From: Gigaspora margarita
Lineage: Eukaryota; Glomeromycota; Glomeromycetes; Diversisporales; Gigasporaceae
NCBI GenBank assembly: GCA_009809945.1
Contig: WTPW01000324.1
Span: forward strand, 335,405 to 399,404
DNA: 64,000 bases
Direction of reading: 5' to 3'
This document shows, in pieces, positions 32,436 through 46,015 of the stretch. The notes beneath the pieces were generated by a model that searched no databases, was not told where the DNA came from, and saw only the letters and a program-made list of their open reading frames with translations. The translations under genes and the position numbers were made by a program. Within the stretch, counting starts at the first letter, position 1. Each line of letters starts with the position of its first letter.

Positions 32436-32508
32436 GCTAATATAGAGTTAACACCTCTATCCGGATTTATATATCCGGATAGAGGTATTAACTCTAGGCT
32501 AATATCGT
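32436..32508. repeat. Short perfect hairpin
   Basis: Arms TAGAGTTAACACCTCTATCC and GGATAGAGGTATTAACTCTA face each other across an ATCCGGATAT-type core. Outer GGCTAATAT words are also shared. One or two differences in about 24 paired bases. It could be a small MITE. Confidence 0.65.
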
Positions 32509-34066
32509 GAAATGGTCTACTCTCAACTGATAAATCGAATTGCAAGTTTTTTTCTTTTTAATATAAAAGACAAAAGAAAGAAATAAATGTCAGATTCATG
32601 TTATTAGGAAAGTGATTACAGCATAAAGTTTTTTTTATCATTTATCCGAAAGATGAAGTTTTAGAACTGTTTTAGTTACCTAATGATTACCTAATAATAT
32701 ATGAACGCGTTAATTCAAAGAGCTTAATTAATGTGAGAAATTTTAATTACTTTGAAATTTATCGAGGGACCGCATTAATGAATTAAAAGTTTACTGTATA
32801 TATTTTAAAAGTGATAGTAGGAGGTTTAAGTAAGAATTAACCAATTTTGAAAATAAGTAGGAGTTAAAAAAAGTCTATTTTCTGTTCTAAATTCAGAATC
32901 AGAAAATTAAATAGGCATAAATGGTGATAAATTAGCTTTTTTTAATAATATCAATTTGTAACTGGTAAGCGATTATGGAATCATGTATATACTTCAAAAA
33001 AATACATGATCTATATTTTTATTTTGTTTAAAATCAGATAACATTCGATTTCAATGTTTAATCCAAAAGATTTTAATGCTCCCATTTATTTCTGAAGTAA
33101 GCTGCGTTTTTTAAATTTGAAATCCCTCAATGTATTGGACACCATAGGAGCATTTATAATTTTTGTAATCATATACTACTCGAATTTTTTAAAACTTTCG
33201 TATAATAAATCGCATTTTATGTTATCAGTATAACCCATCATTCATTAATGGGTTTGAACAATAACCTACTATATACGTATAAACAACTTTATTATCCAGT
33301 TTTTTGAGTATAGATTCGCCTTCATTTGGTGCGACATTACGTTTATTGAGATTAACATGAAAAGCATTATCAAACCAACGGCCATAATACTAGAAATTAA
33401 GGGATGTTATGTATATTTATAAATGGAAATGATACAATCCAAGAATCGCTTGTAAAAAATAAAATAATCGAATTTGATGAAATTTATTTGTTTGAATTTT
33501 ACAAGTTTAAATGTTAAAAACTACCATTTTAACTATGGTCATCATTGAGTGGAAATTAAATGGGAATTATACGTATCGGTCAGTGTAATATCAGAAAAAA
33601 GATAGGTTTCACTTCTATGCTAACATTTGTATCTTACAATATAATTAGTATTCTTTATTATAACAAAAAGATTTTGGTATTTCATATTTTTATATATAAA
33701 TGGTTTTTTTTCCTTTTCACAAAAACCTTTGAAGTATCTTATTTTGAAAATTTTGAAATGGCGTTTTAAGACTATCGACAAAATCAAACTTAAATTTGAT
33801 TAGCTGGAATTCACGTTATTATCTGCATAAACTCAATGCCAAATTATCTTTTGCTATACATTTAACATTTAATTATTCTCATCTATCTATTTTATTAGAT
33901 CTAAACCGAATTCGCTTTCAAGACACGTTCAAACCCGATCAATGCTTAGAAGTTTTTTTTTTACATATTTTAATATAGTCTCTTGATCATAGCTAAATGA
34001 CGTTTAAATTTCATTTAGAAAATGTAAAGAGGCTAATTTTCACTTTATTTATTTTCTAACTAAATA
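32509..34066. other. AT-rich intergenic stretch
   Basis: The short reading frames around 33560-33978 are rich in Phe/Ile/Tyr/Lys and show no domain. I see no supported gene or repeat pair. Confidence 0.45.
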
Positions 34067-35262
34067 TGGCCAGGTGCAAAAATGTAGATACACCATCTTT
34101 TCATAATAAAAATTTTTTTCTAAAATTTAATGTAAATGTTTAAATAACTTAATTTATTATATATGATTTAGGATATATTTAAATATAAATTTTATTAAAA
34201 AATTTTATTTCTGTAAAAACTTTTATTAATGACTTATTTTTCAATTTGAAAAATGCTAAAATATAAATATACTAAAATTAAAAAATTAATTTATCTATAT
34301 GAAAATTTTTTTAATTTTTAATTATCTATTTATAATTTTTTATAATAAATAAAGCAAGTTCTAAGCTATCTTTTAATATAAAACTTATTATCTTTATATA
34401 TAGATTTTGTTGAGTGATAATTTTTTTAAAATTTAGTATTTTTTAAAAAAAAAGCAAAAAAAAACACCTTTTAAAAATAAATATATTTTTGTTACTAATT
34501 TGCAACCTTATAAGTTTAAATTGTACAAGTGTATTGTTATATATATGCTAAATATATAGTCAAAATCTCAGCTTAATTGAATTAGTAGTTGTTAAAATAA
34601 AATTTTCAAATATTTAACAATAATTACTATATATAAAATTAATATATATAACCATATCATAATAAATTGGTTTTTAATTTATATTTTAACAACTAATGAT
34701 CCAATTAAGTTAAAATTTTAACTGTATATTTAGCATATACATGGCAAGGCAGTTGCATAGTACAAGCTTCTAAACTTCATATTGATGGCAAAGATAGTTT
34801 TTTTTAAAAAAATTTTCATTATTTTTTTTTTAAAAAATATGATTTTTTAAAAATTTTATAATAAAATAAAAAAAAGTATTTGTCACACCTGCAATACATC
34901 ACTAGCCCATAAGGCCTTAAGGCTTTATTAATGTTAAAATAAGGTTAAGTTAGAGTTGGGGTCAAGATTAATACAGAATTGTGAGAGGATCATTTTTTGT
35001 TAGAAGTGCAGTAGGTGTTATCTTAGTAAAATTTTGAGTTAGTAATATGCCTGTAACAAAAAAGTGTGTTGCAGGTTGCAACAAATACATTTTTCCTAAA
35101 ATAAATTTATTATAAAATGACAATTATATTATATCAAAATGTAGCTTAAGTCTTTCTTTATTTGAAATAAAAATTATAAATAAATAACTAATATTGAAAA
35201 ACTTTTATTTATTGAGAAAATAATGTTTAGTTTTTGTGTATCTATATTTTTGCACTGGACCA
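34067..35262. mobile_element. Empty Tc1/mariner-like element
   Basis: The left end TGGCCAGGTGCAAAAATG continues to TAGATACAC. The right end is the inverse, GTGTATCTATATTTTTGCAC then TGGACCA. TA flanks both ends (34065-34066 and 35263-35264). The 1.2-kb size and TA target fit Tc1/mariner elements, but no transposase frame is left. A second inverted repeat lies inside (about 34535-34600 against 34680-34745, with TATATGCTAAATATA and its inverse). Probably a non-autonomous derivative. Confidence 0.65.
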
Positions 35263-35428
35263 TATTATCTTAAAAATTAATTATAAAATATTGATCACAG
35301 TTTCGATATAAAATATAATTTTGAATAACACTAGAGAACAGAAACTGTTAAGGTTCGAAGCCTTAATATTTAGATTTTAATTATAGACTATTGCTAACTT
35401 TCCCCAGGTGAAATCACCTATATATATA

Positions 35429-37159
35429 CAGTTGTCCTCCCATATAATCACCTCCCATATAATCACAACCTCTATATAATCACATGATTTTATGCGGTTG
35501 TTTTTTTTAATATTAAAAATACCTTTATATAGTCACATTAATAGTATAGTCACTATCACATTTTATAAAAAATTTTTTAAACGAATTTATTAAGAAAAAT
35601 ACTTCTTTAAAATCACATTTGTTATTGAACATAGTGCTCCTACAGACCGGACCTGAACCAGACTGTAGTCAAGTCTGAGTCTAAGACTTTTATATTCAGA
35701 CTTTTTATCAAGTTTGAGTTTGGTTCGGATCTGGTCCAAAGTCTGCAAACTGGTCTGAGTCTAAATATATTTAATGTATTTTTTGGTGCTGAACAAGTTT
35801 ATTTAGTGCATGTAGTTAGAATTAATTAGTAAAATTTTGCGAATTATAAGATTTTATAGAATTTTATTAATAAAATTCTATAAAATCTTATAATTCACAA
35901 ATTTTTATTAAGTAATTCTAACTTTATGCACTAAACAAACTTGTTCAGCACCTAAAAATACATCAAATCGGCATAATTATTTTTATTTTACTTGAATTTT
36001 AGAGAGTAGATGCATAATTTGGGATTTTTGATCAAAAAAGCCAAATTTAAGCATCTTTTTTCCATAATTCAAGTAAAATAAAAAATGTTCTGCCGACCTA
36101 ATGTATTTTTAGGTGCTTAATAAGTTTACTTAGTGCATTTTGTTAGAATTAATTAGTGAAATTTTGTGAATAATAAGATTTTATAGAATTTTATTAATAG
36201 AATTCTATGAAATCTTATGATTCACAAGATTTCACTAATTAATTCTAACTTTATGCACTATGTAAACTTGTTCAGTACCTAAAAATAAATTAAATCGGCA
36301 GAATTATTTTTATTTTACTTGGAATTTAGAGAATAGATGCATAATTTTGGATTTTAGATCAAAAAAGTCAAATTTAAGCATCTATTCTCCATTTTTCAAG
36401 TAAATAAAAATAATTCTGCCAATTTAATGTATTTTCAGGCGCTGAAAAATTTTACTTAGTGCATTAAGTTAGAGTTAATTAGTAAAATTTTGTGAATTAT
36501 AAGATTTTATAGAATTTTATTAACAAAATTCTATAAAATCTTATGATTCACAAAATTTTACTAATTAATTCTAACATGATGCACTAAATAAACTTGTTCA
36601 GCAGCTAGAAATACATTAGATCGGCAGAATATTTTTATTTTACTTGAAATTTGGAGAAAAGATGCTTAAATTTGACTTTTTTGATCAAAAATCCAAAATT
36701 ATGCATATATTCTCTAAATTTTAAGTAAAATAAAAATAATTCTGCCGATTTGATGTATTTTTAGGTGCTGCATAAGTTTACTTAGTGAATAAAGTTAGAA
36801 ATACTTAATAAAAATTTGTAAATTATAAGATTTTATAGAATTTTATTAATAAAATTCTATAAAATCTTAAGATTCACAAAATTTTACTAATTGATTCCAA
36901 CTACATGCACTAAGTAAACTTGTTCAGCACCAAAAATACATATAAATATATTTAGACTTAGACCAGTCTGCAGACTTCGGACTAGGTCTATGAACACTAT
37001 TAAAAATTAAATATAAATTTTTTTATTTACTTCTTTAAAATCACATTATATATTTTATTTATAGTATGTGATTATATAGAAGTAATTCTATTCAGTCACA
37101 CCTCTATATAATCACCAAAAAACCTCAGATAAAGTAGGTGATTATATGGAGGATGACTG
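35429..37159. mobile_element. pogo/Tc1-type MITE containing a second element
   Basis: The ends are CAGTTGTCCTCCCATATAATC and the inverse GATTATATGGAGGATGACTG, with TA on both sides (35427-35428 and 37160-37161). The subterminal words TATATAATCAC and TATATAGTCAC repeat several times at each end. Removing the inner element at 35632-36999 leaves about 360 bp, a normal MITE size. Confidence 0.7.
35632..36999. mobile_element. hAT-like element made of four tandem palindromic units
   Basis: Termini are TAGTGCTCCTACAGACC and the near-inverse GGTCTATGAACACTA, TAGTG-type ends as in hAT elements. I found no matching 8-bp duplication. The interior consists of four units about 327 bp apart. Each has a palindrome centred near 35868, 36196, 36521 and 36848 (AGAATTTTATTAATAAAATTCT in halves) between arms with GTGCTGAACAAGTTTACTTAG. 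Further palindromes lie between them, with CATAATTTTGGATTTTTGATC. No coding frame. The whole could fold into a multi-armed structure. Confidence 0.65.
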
Positions 37160-37161
37160 TA

Positions 37162-38391
37162 AACTACATATATAAATTATATAAATACATATAATATATA
37201 TATATATTATTTATATTATGAGCTAAGTTATTTGTCACATAAGTGACAACGGCTTATGTATCATGTAAACCAATCAGATCACAGGATTCTGCATAATGTA
37301 ATACAATCTGAAACTTCAGAACAAACCTTCATTTTTTCATGCCTTAACAAAAAGTTTGCCTTGAGCGATTTTACTATATATAAGCACCAAGCCCTAACCC
37401 TAACCTAGGTGCTCACCTTAACCGAGGTGCTCACCCTAACCCTAAACTATAGGCAGTGTTTATCAAAATTTTAAATAACACAATTTGATTGGATCGCACA
37501 TTTTTGCTCACGTGAAAAATAAACACTAACTATAGGTATTTCAAAAGTTTATCTCTGTATAAATAAACATTGCAATTTCTATATATAAGCACATTTTAAA
37601 AAAAGAGACTATATATACAGTATAAGAACTTTTGGAACTCCCAGTAGATAACATATAATAGTATAATTAGGCAGTTGTTTGCTAGAGCAGCCTTTTCAAA
37701 GTTTGCTAATAATTCATAGCTTCTGCACTATGATATGAGGCCACTCTAATAAACTCACTATATATAAACTATCTAATGCTATATAGTAATTTTTAACTAA
37801 TGTTTATAAATCATAACTTGGTTATATTTTAACTCATAAACACTTAGTATAATCGATCTTTTATAACTTATACAAAGATCGCTCAGAATGCATCAGATCC
37901 CTGGTTAAATGAACCAGAATTGATCAATTTGCCCAAGATAAACAAGATAATTTTTACTATCAATATAGCTCCTGCTAACTAGTATAGCTATTCTACTCTA
38001 ACCACAATGCATTCTGCTATTCTGACCCAAAAATTTGGTGTTCTATATATGTATATATTCTAGTGCACTATTTTTTAGCATGCACTTACATATAAAGGTT
38101 AACTATAAAGTATACTTTGATACTAGTATTATGATTATACAAACCTTCGATATAAAGTCAAAGCCTGGTTTAGTAATATGTATACTGTAATACTAGAATT
38201 TTATAAACTAGTAGATATAATACTAATTCAAGCAATCAAATTTTTAACCATGCTAATCTATATATCACATTGGTGAAGTGCCAACATTTGAATGTTTTTA
38301 AAGAAGCTCCTAACTCCTTTAATATTTAATCCTTTTGATCTTACTATATAATTAACACCAATACATTGTGTTATATTTATTGTTACACTAC
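37162..38391. other. Spacer with telomere-like words and a short inverted repeat
   Basis: A patch at 37388-37446 has CCCTAACCCTAAC and repeats TAGGTGCTCACC/CGAGGTGCTCACC. A candidate small element lies at about 37885-38016, between CAGAATGCATCAG and AATGCATTCTG; parts resemble 21030-21190. No gene recognised. Confidence 0.45.
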
Positions 38392-41246
38392 TTAATTTGG
38401 GCATTGTGGAGCATAATGGCTAGTTTGCCCACACTTTTGACAATGCCTTCCTCCCTTTTTATTTCTAGTTAACTTTTTCGGTAATTCATTACCAAACTTG
38501 TATCTTTTAGGTTGTTGACCTTTGTGTTGTACCTGTAATGAATCTCCAAAACTAACAACTTCACCATCAGTCAGATTAATAGTTTCATCTTGATCAGACA
38601 TATCCTTTTTTAGTTTTTTCAATAAAATGTTCTATCTTATTCACAAAATCATCAACTTTATTAGCACGAATAGCCAAGTTAAGTGCCTTTGTAGCATATC
38701 CCATACCAAATCTGTATTTTTGTTTAGGGCCATGCAACTGTACAATGTTAGGGGTTTGCTTAAACCTTGCAAGATGCTAAAATGATAACAATTGAGGCAA
38801 CTCATTTGACTCAATTTTTTTAATTTGATACATTGTCACAGATGCTTCGTCTTCATTAATTTTACTATTGTTGTACTAGTGCTTAGGAATAAGTGTAATA
38901 TGAAATTGTGCATTAATGGAATAAGACATAACCCAAAAGAAATGTTTACACACAACACCATTATTGAAAAGCCAAAGGCACGTACACAAGTGTGAGCTGT
39001 TATTGAGTATGATAATATATTGCAGATCACTTGCTGTCTTCTATATCTAGTAATTTTCCAAACTTCTTGAACACAATCCTGAGGTATACCTTCAAGCAAA
39101 GAAGAAAATAAAGACTGAGGCTGGTCATAGTCATCTTCTCTGGCCATTTCTTCTTGGTAAGAGTCATCAGTTAGCTAAAGCAAAAAAAAAAAAAAATGTA
39201 GTAATAGGGTCAAATTTTTAATTCTAACTTTAACCTTGTAATATTCTTACCTCCAAGAGTGCTAACCAATCATCAACTAATACAGCATCATAGCATATTG
39301 ACTGGGCCATTTGTCTCACTATTTCTGAAGTATTTGTAGTGTGAGACATTTTTTTAACATATTATCCAACTCAGAGAAGTATTCGTCCATTATAGTCAGT
39401 AAACCTTTTGTTAGTATTTTATTTTTGTACTTAGCTAATATAGCCTTTTTTGATTGTTGATCAAATATTGTTTGAATCTCTCCAATAACATCCATTAGCC
39501 ATAAAGTTCTGCTGAGTTTATCTTTGATAATTTTGTTGGTTACTTCAACTCACTGGGTACTCTGAATTCTCATAGTAAAATATCGATTATGGCATAACTT
39601 GCCCAACTTATCTTATAGGGGTATAAAATATTCATAAGATAATTTTTATATGCTGGATATTCATTAATAATGTTTTTCCATTTTGATTCAAATTTCTTAT
39701 GGCATAAAGTATTACACATCTCCAAAAACCTAGTATGAAAAGGCCTGAATTGTTCATGTAATGGACCCTTACGCTTTTTTAGTAAATTTAAATCAATATA
39801 GAAGATACAATGAAGATGTCATGTATCTGAATAATCTTTCAAACAGCTGATAGTAGAGCAGAATCAGCATTAGAATATAGTACCATGGGAGCAATTTCAC
39901 ACAAATTTTTTAGCTCTTGCAAAACCTAGGTAAACATTAATTCAGTTTCATCCTCAATAAGTGCTGATGCCACAATCAAATTTCTGAAATTGTTATCAAC
40001 TACTATGACCAGCATTAATATTATGTCAAACTGGTTGGTTTTGGATATTGTGTCTATGACTACAACATCATGATATCGTTTATAAGTGCTAGTTTAATTG
40101 GGAGCTACCCAGAACAATGAGTTAAGTCATCTTTCCTCTGAATCAAAACATGGTTTAACTATCCATATTGGATCTTTTTCTTTCTTTGAATATAAGTCAT
40201 TGAGCATTCTACATTCATCATTTTTAATAGGTTTCATCTGACTTTTAAACTACTGAATTGCATTACTTAAATCCTTCTTATTAATAACTTGGCCCGGAAA
40301 TGATGCAACTAACAAATTATATTGGGTTGGTAAGCCTAATTTTCCATAAATAGTCCAAAATTTGATTTTTTCAGACATTTCATAAGTTAACTTGCAATAT
40401 TTCAGTACCGTTTCAGTAACAAGAGTATTCATTTCATGATTGTGTTCATCTAAAATACTATTAATATGAACATCTTTCTCCATTTTAGAAAATGCCAAAT
40501 TAATATGCCAAGGACAATCAATCCTTTCAAAATCTCTGTCTCTCCTATCTTCTGCCAGAATAGCCTTTTCAGACTCATGTATCCGAGCATGTGAACATTT
40601 ATATGTTTCTGCCTTGTTATACTATGGTCATCAGAGTCAACAACCCATCTTCTCTTTTGAAAGCTAAACCCCTCCTGATTCGCATAATCGGTAAGATATG
40701 ATTTGGCAAGTTTCCATGTATTAAACTTCATTTCTTTATATAGCACTAATAAATAAATTTTTCTTCCTTTTCATTTTCACTATCTTTGTGCTTACTATCT
40801 TTGTGCTCATTATTTTTGTACTCATTATCTTCATGCTCATTATCTTCTACATCTTTTGGTTGAGTCTCACTATCCGATTCAGTCAATATATCTTGGATAT
40901 TAATATAGGTTGACATAACACTATCATATTCATAGGGGCCAGGAAATGAGATATTTACATTATTATAGTACTTATAAGCATTTGGATAAAATGATGAAAC
41001 ATTTGCAATATTATGTTCATAGCTAAAATCAGGTAATAAAGTATTTGTATCATCAAGTTCATATGTATCAAAACTAGGTAGTAAAAAATTGGTTGTAACA
41101 TCCTATTAGTAGATATTGGGTGATGAGCTATTTATTTAAACATGATTATTGTCATTGAAATCAGATGATGATGATAATATATTTGATAGTTGTTCTGTGT
41201 CAAAATGAGGAACTAATGAAGTGTAATAGAACTTCTTGGACTTCAT
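38392..41246 (-). pseudogene. Decayed MULE/FAR1-type transposase
   Basis: Minus-strand frames in order give: a start at 41246 with an Asp/Asn-rich leader; a 15-bp tandem repeat near 40790-40850 coding for an acidic EDNEHEDNE-like tract; a FAR1-like DNA-binding part (NTWKLAKSYLTDYANQEGF, then FSFQKRRWVVDSDDHS, then ILDEHNHEMN); and a MULE-type catalytic part near 39900-40110 (VVVIDTISKTNQFDIMLVIV and VDNNFRNLIVASALIEDETE). A C-terminal zinc knuckle CQKCGQTSHYAPQCPN ends at 38392. Stops near 40095 and 40150 and a frame change near 40600 interrupt it, so it is not functional as read. The order of parts matches Mutator-like transposases. The palindrome AGGTGAAATCACCT occurs on both sides, at 35406 and 41458. 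Confidence 0.7.
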
Positions 41247-41739
41247 AGTAAGTAAACAGCACGTGAACTTTGGTAGTTAGGTGTTGAAAATTGCATGTGG
41301 ACTTTAGTAGTTAGTTGTTGAAAAATCGCGATTAGTCATATTCAAAAAGTGTATTTGGATGTAAAAAAAAAAGAGTGCAATTAATGTAAAAAAATTATTT
41401 AAAAATAAACAACAAATTTGATAAACTATCAAATTAAATATATAGATTACATCACCAGGTGAAATCACCTAGGTGAAATCACTTCTGGTTAAAATTAGTT
41501 ATAGATTTAGTTTTCTATTATTCAGAAATTTTCGCATATTTACCGAAAATTTTACCAAAACTATTTTCGTAATTTAAGTTCATTTTCTATATTAGAACTT
41601 TTTGAACCTTACTGAACTTACTTTCTGCCACTCAAATTACAAATTTAGAGCATTGCCGAATGAAGTTAATATACTCCTAACAACCAATCATATTTATTCA
41701 CATAATTTGCTTTTTTTTGCTTGATTATGTGAAGCATAT

Positions 41740-42491
41740 TGTGACAAATTATTTATTTTGTTTTATTTTTTTTAAGTTGTAAATATTTTTATATTATGCA
41801 TACAAATAATTTAATGGGGCTTGGTGGCTTAATTCATGCAAGTGTATACACACCATAATATTGTGTCTATGTGATTATACAGGCTTGTTAATTTTGTGCT
41901 ATGGTCGCATATGCTCGAATTATAGCATATATACTCAGAAAAGAATGTATACGCTCAAAATAAAGTGTAAATGCTCTAACTACACAAAATGTATATAAAC
42001 CCTTCAAAATTTAATAAAGTTAAAATTAAGTTCCATGTTTCACTCTAAAATAAAACATAATATTAAAATGATAAACTTGTTTTTGAATTTGACTTGTAAC
42101 CTTAATAAACCTTGCGAGATTCAATTTGATGGACTAAATTGACTTGTAACTTCATATTGGCTTATTTTAACTCGAATTCTATGTGATGAGTTTTGTTAAT
42201 CTTTTAAATTGTTCATGTGACTCCTGTTAACTTTCATGTCGAACTTATCCTAATTCACCTGTTATCATTCATATTATTTAAACTATCATTTTATTGATAT
42301 CCTCTATATCAGTATCTTTAATCTATTGCTGATATAATGCTATATTGTTTATGTCTGCCATTATAAACTGCCTACCTGATTTTATTTTTTCTACCTATAT
42401 TTCATTTATTCCTCTCATCCATAATCAGTTGGAGTATAAATTGGCACTATTGTCTATATTGTTTTATTGCTCTCCCAAATTAACCATTATA
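41740..42491 (+). repeat. Left long terminal repeat
   Basis: Direct-repeat partner of 46016-46768. It keeps the same layout but is poorer in CG dinucleotides; most differences look like transitions. It includes the CTCTCCCAAAT block close to its end. Confidence 0.8.
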
Positions 42492-45358
42492 TTTGGTGCC
42501 AATTGTGTGGATTTGAAACTAACTACTCGACCTTCTTTAAATAAAAATTAGTGAATTACACATTAACCCATAATGTCCAAGGGTTTTTTTCTCAACAACT
42601 CCAAGCTATATATACCTCAAATCGATCTAAACCACATCAACCTTTAAGGCAAAGTATCCAATACCAAAACTATAAAGACTGAAAAACCTCTTCTATACCT
42701 TTCACTATTCATCTCAAGCCATTACAACCACAATATCCCCAAATCATCTACTGCTACAATCAAGAAACCAAAGAAGAGATATATTCCCAACCTATCTCTA
42801 GAAGGCAAATTTAAAAATGCCTATCAAAGAAACTATTGTGCCCCCGATGCCAAAGGAAAAGGCACTCAGTCCTTGAATGCCCAGAAGTAAAAACACTTGA
42901 ATTAAAAGTGTACAAAAATTCTAAAAACACTTACTACAGAACAAAGCAAAGAGTTCTACAAAACAATAAACTGATATTTTCTAGAACCCTTAATGATAAG
43001 CATATTCCCGAAGCTCTAGAATTTACATTAGAAGTATTAACAAATATGATAAGAAAGAAAAAAAAGAAGACAGAAGAAATTATACATCTCCTTCCATATA
43101 TTAAGTTATCCCCACAGGAGGTCCTTCCAGTAGAGCCTCAGCAAAAAAGAGCTACTATTGATAAGGTCCTTGACACCCTTATGTTTCCAAAAGATCTAAT
43201 AATTCAATGCCAGAGTGGGATTGCATTTTAGAAAGTGAGTTAAACAGTCTAATCGATAAGTACATGAAAACTCTCAATGACTTCATACCAGAATCGCGGA
43301 AAGGTCCAAAAGTTGAAGTTAGAAATAAAAAACATAAGGCATCCATATATTATCAAAAAACTGCTAGCCCAAATAAATATGAAACTTGTACCTCTAGAGT
43401 ATGTAACTGAAATGGCCCTGAAGTAAAAAATATCATTAATAATATGGATAGCCAATTACCTGAGTCAGAATTTGATAACCTTGTTCTAGATATAATTGAT
43501 GACTACCTTGTGGAGGAACCCATGGCCGAAGAAGAAAAAGAAACTGTCCAAGAACCCTTGAAAGCAAGTGGCATTGTGAAGAATGAAGACAAGACATTTA
43601 TATGTTGTCAAAAATCTGCAAAAATTGAAACTGCTAACAAGCCCAGACTGATTGTGCAGTATCCTAAAAAAGCAAGTAAAATTAAAAAGATTAAAAATAA
43701 AAGAATCAATGTTAAACCAGAAGACCATCAAGCATCCAATTGTATCCAAAATTTTGTTGATATGCATAATATCGCTAGATGTCATCATGAGACTTTAATT
43801 GCTGTTGTACAAAATAATTATAAAGAACTTGAAGTTAAAGTTGACTGCCAGGAGCAATAGAAGCTATAAAGAATGAAAGCAAGTCATTTGAAATTAAATC
43901 AGAAGATAGAGTTAGAGTCAAAAATAATGTTGCTGAATCTGCAGATGTAGGTGATATAAACAGAACTAGTATTGAAAGCTAAGCCTTACTATACAACCAA
44001 AGACCCATTGAAACTGTAGAGGCTGGTCATATGAGTGGCATGATTAAATCCAGTTTCAAACAAAGAGCAAGAAGTGAAGAAGGTGTTCTGACGAACCTTT
44101 GAAGAACCATCTGGATAAATGACATTAACAAAACAGACTCTGATGAAATTAATAAGAAAGAAATAAAAATTGAGAATGTATCGTTAAGTCCAGAAAAATC
44201 TGTAGACAATAAACCTGAACCAATTCTTGACAAAGAAGACCTGACTAACATAATTTGTTTAGAAAAAGTGATTTCTTGACAAAAGACTTAGACAAAGCCT
44301 GTGAGTTGTAGATGAAAAAGATAAATGTTTGAGAAGTATGATCAAGCAGAATAAAAAGAATGAACTAAAAGAAAAGAGAAGCAACCGCCACCCTATCTAT
44401 TTTGAAAAATTACTTGAAGACCTGGATAAAATATTAGAAATAAAAGTAGAACCTATGAATGCAATAGCATTTGAAGAAGATAAAAAAAAGAATATAACAA
44501 AAAATTTAAGGTTAACTTACCTAAGCAAGGACGAGAAGGAAGCACCAGCTGATTTGAAGAATGATGCTTGTGAAGGGTATTTGAAAAATATTAAAGAAGA
44601 AAAGACCATAGTTGAATTTAATGTGAACCCCAATGAAGATGAATGTTTGAAAACAAAAGATCTTGAAGGTCTCAAAAATAACCAATGAGAAAATTATAGA
44701 ATGAAATCTGCTAAAGAAACTTTTAGTGTTGAAGACAAAAAAGTGGATAAAAATAAGGCATTCGATCATCATCAGAAAGCAGCAGATATGGGGAATATTA
44801 ATGGAATATACAGCATTGGATATTGTAATCAAAACGGATTTGAAATTAAAGAAAACAAGCATAAAACCTTCGAGCATTATAAAAAATTGACTGATGCAGG
44901 TAGTGCCAATGGAGTGTTTATGGTTGGTAATTGTTACCATGATGATAAAGATTCAAATGGACTGTATAGCCAAGAATCTTATGCTTGAAATAGTATTAGC
45001 AAGGAAGAAAGAATGGCATTTGATTTTAAGTTGTATCCTATCAAAAACAAATATTCTGAAGCAAAAGATAGCAAAAGACCCTACATATTTAAAAAGTAAC
45101 CAGCAGCATGGCATTGACCTTTGCTCAAATAATATAAAATCAGAGGTTGAGAATCAACATGCAAATAGTAGTGCATGGATCAGAAGTAAAATTAAAAAAT
45201 TGATAGTAAGAATCGGAAAGGATGATAATAAGGCTAGAAAAAAGGAAAATAATAGTGAAATCATAAAGTGTAAAAGGATTGATAAAGAAATGAAGTGTAT
45301 TAGTAACAGGAAAATATACTTTTTAAGTTGATGGTTCTAATGCTTTCTTACCAACTGG

Positions 45359-45779
45359 TAGGGATGGCAAATGTTTTAAAACATCATGTTTTAAAACATG
45401 TTTTAAATGTTTTAAAACATTTAAATTTTTTAATCAAAAACAATAAAAATCAAATATTTATCTATTGACCAATCAGATTGTAGAATTTAATCACATGATT
45501 ATGTTGCATCTAAAGTAGCCACCTATCTGAAGTTGTTACTTTAAATATATAATATCACCTGGTTAGAATTATGTACATACATGAAGATTCAATTTCAGAG
45601 CTTAATATTAGTCATATGCTACTTTATTTATCTAAAGTAGCAACTTTGACAAATTGCAACTTCTGATTCAATATTTTTATATAATATTTAATAAAAAACA
45701 CAAAAAATATTTTAAAACATGTTTTAAAACATGTTTTAAAACACAAAAAAATAAAAAACATGTTTTTTGCCATCCCTAA
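45359..45779. mobile_element. Small TIR element inserted in the LTR element interior
   Basis: The ends are TAGGGATGGCAAA and the inverse TTTGCCATCCCTA(A). The 12-bp sequence CTTACCAACTGG occurs on both sides (45347-45358 and 45780-45791), longer than the usual 8-bp hAT duplication. Both ends of the 421-bp insert are built from GTTTTAAAACAT palindromic units. It must be younger than the LTR element it splits. Confidence 0.7.
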
Positions 45780-46015
45780 CTTACCAACTGGTCTCCTATT
45801 CGAATATTTGACCCTGGAGGAGAAGCTCATATAACCCCTACTGCCACCCTAGAGAAACCTTATGGATATCGAAATCCATGGGCCCCTATACATCTTTCTA
45901 CATAAGCTCTTTCCACCTTGATGATTCTGTTAGCAGAAGTTAAACTCTACCCCAAAAGAAATTGGCGAAATATTAGTGATAATTTCGCAGGAGCTCAATG
46001 ATAAAGGGAGGCAGA

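Noticed and set aside
33560-33978. Two short plus-strand frames
   Set aside because: No domain, Phe/Ile/Lys-biased, no splice context; expected by chance in AT-rich DNA.
35340-35370. GGTTCGAAGCC as a tRNA T-arm
   Set aside because: No matching acceptor, D or anticodon arms around it.
43249-43788. Phe-rich minus-strand frames in the LTR element interior
   Set aside because: Antisense of Lys/Glu-rich plus-strand coding-like sequence.
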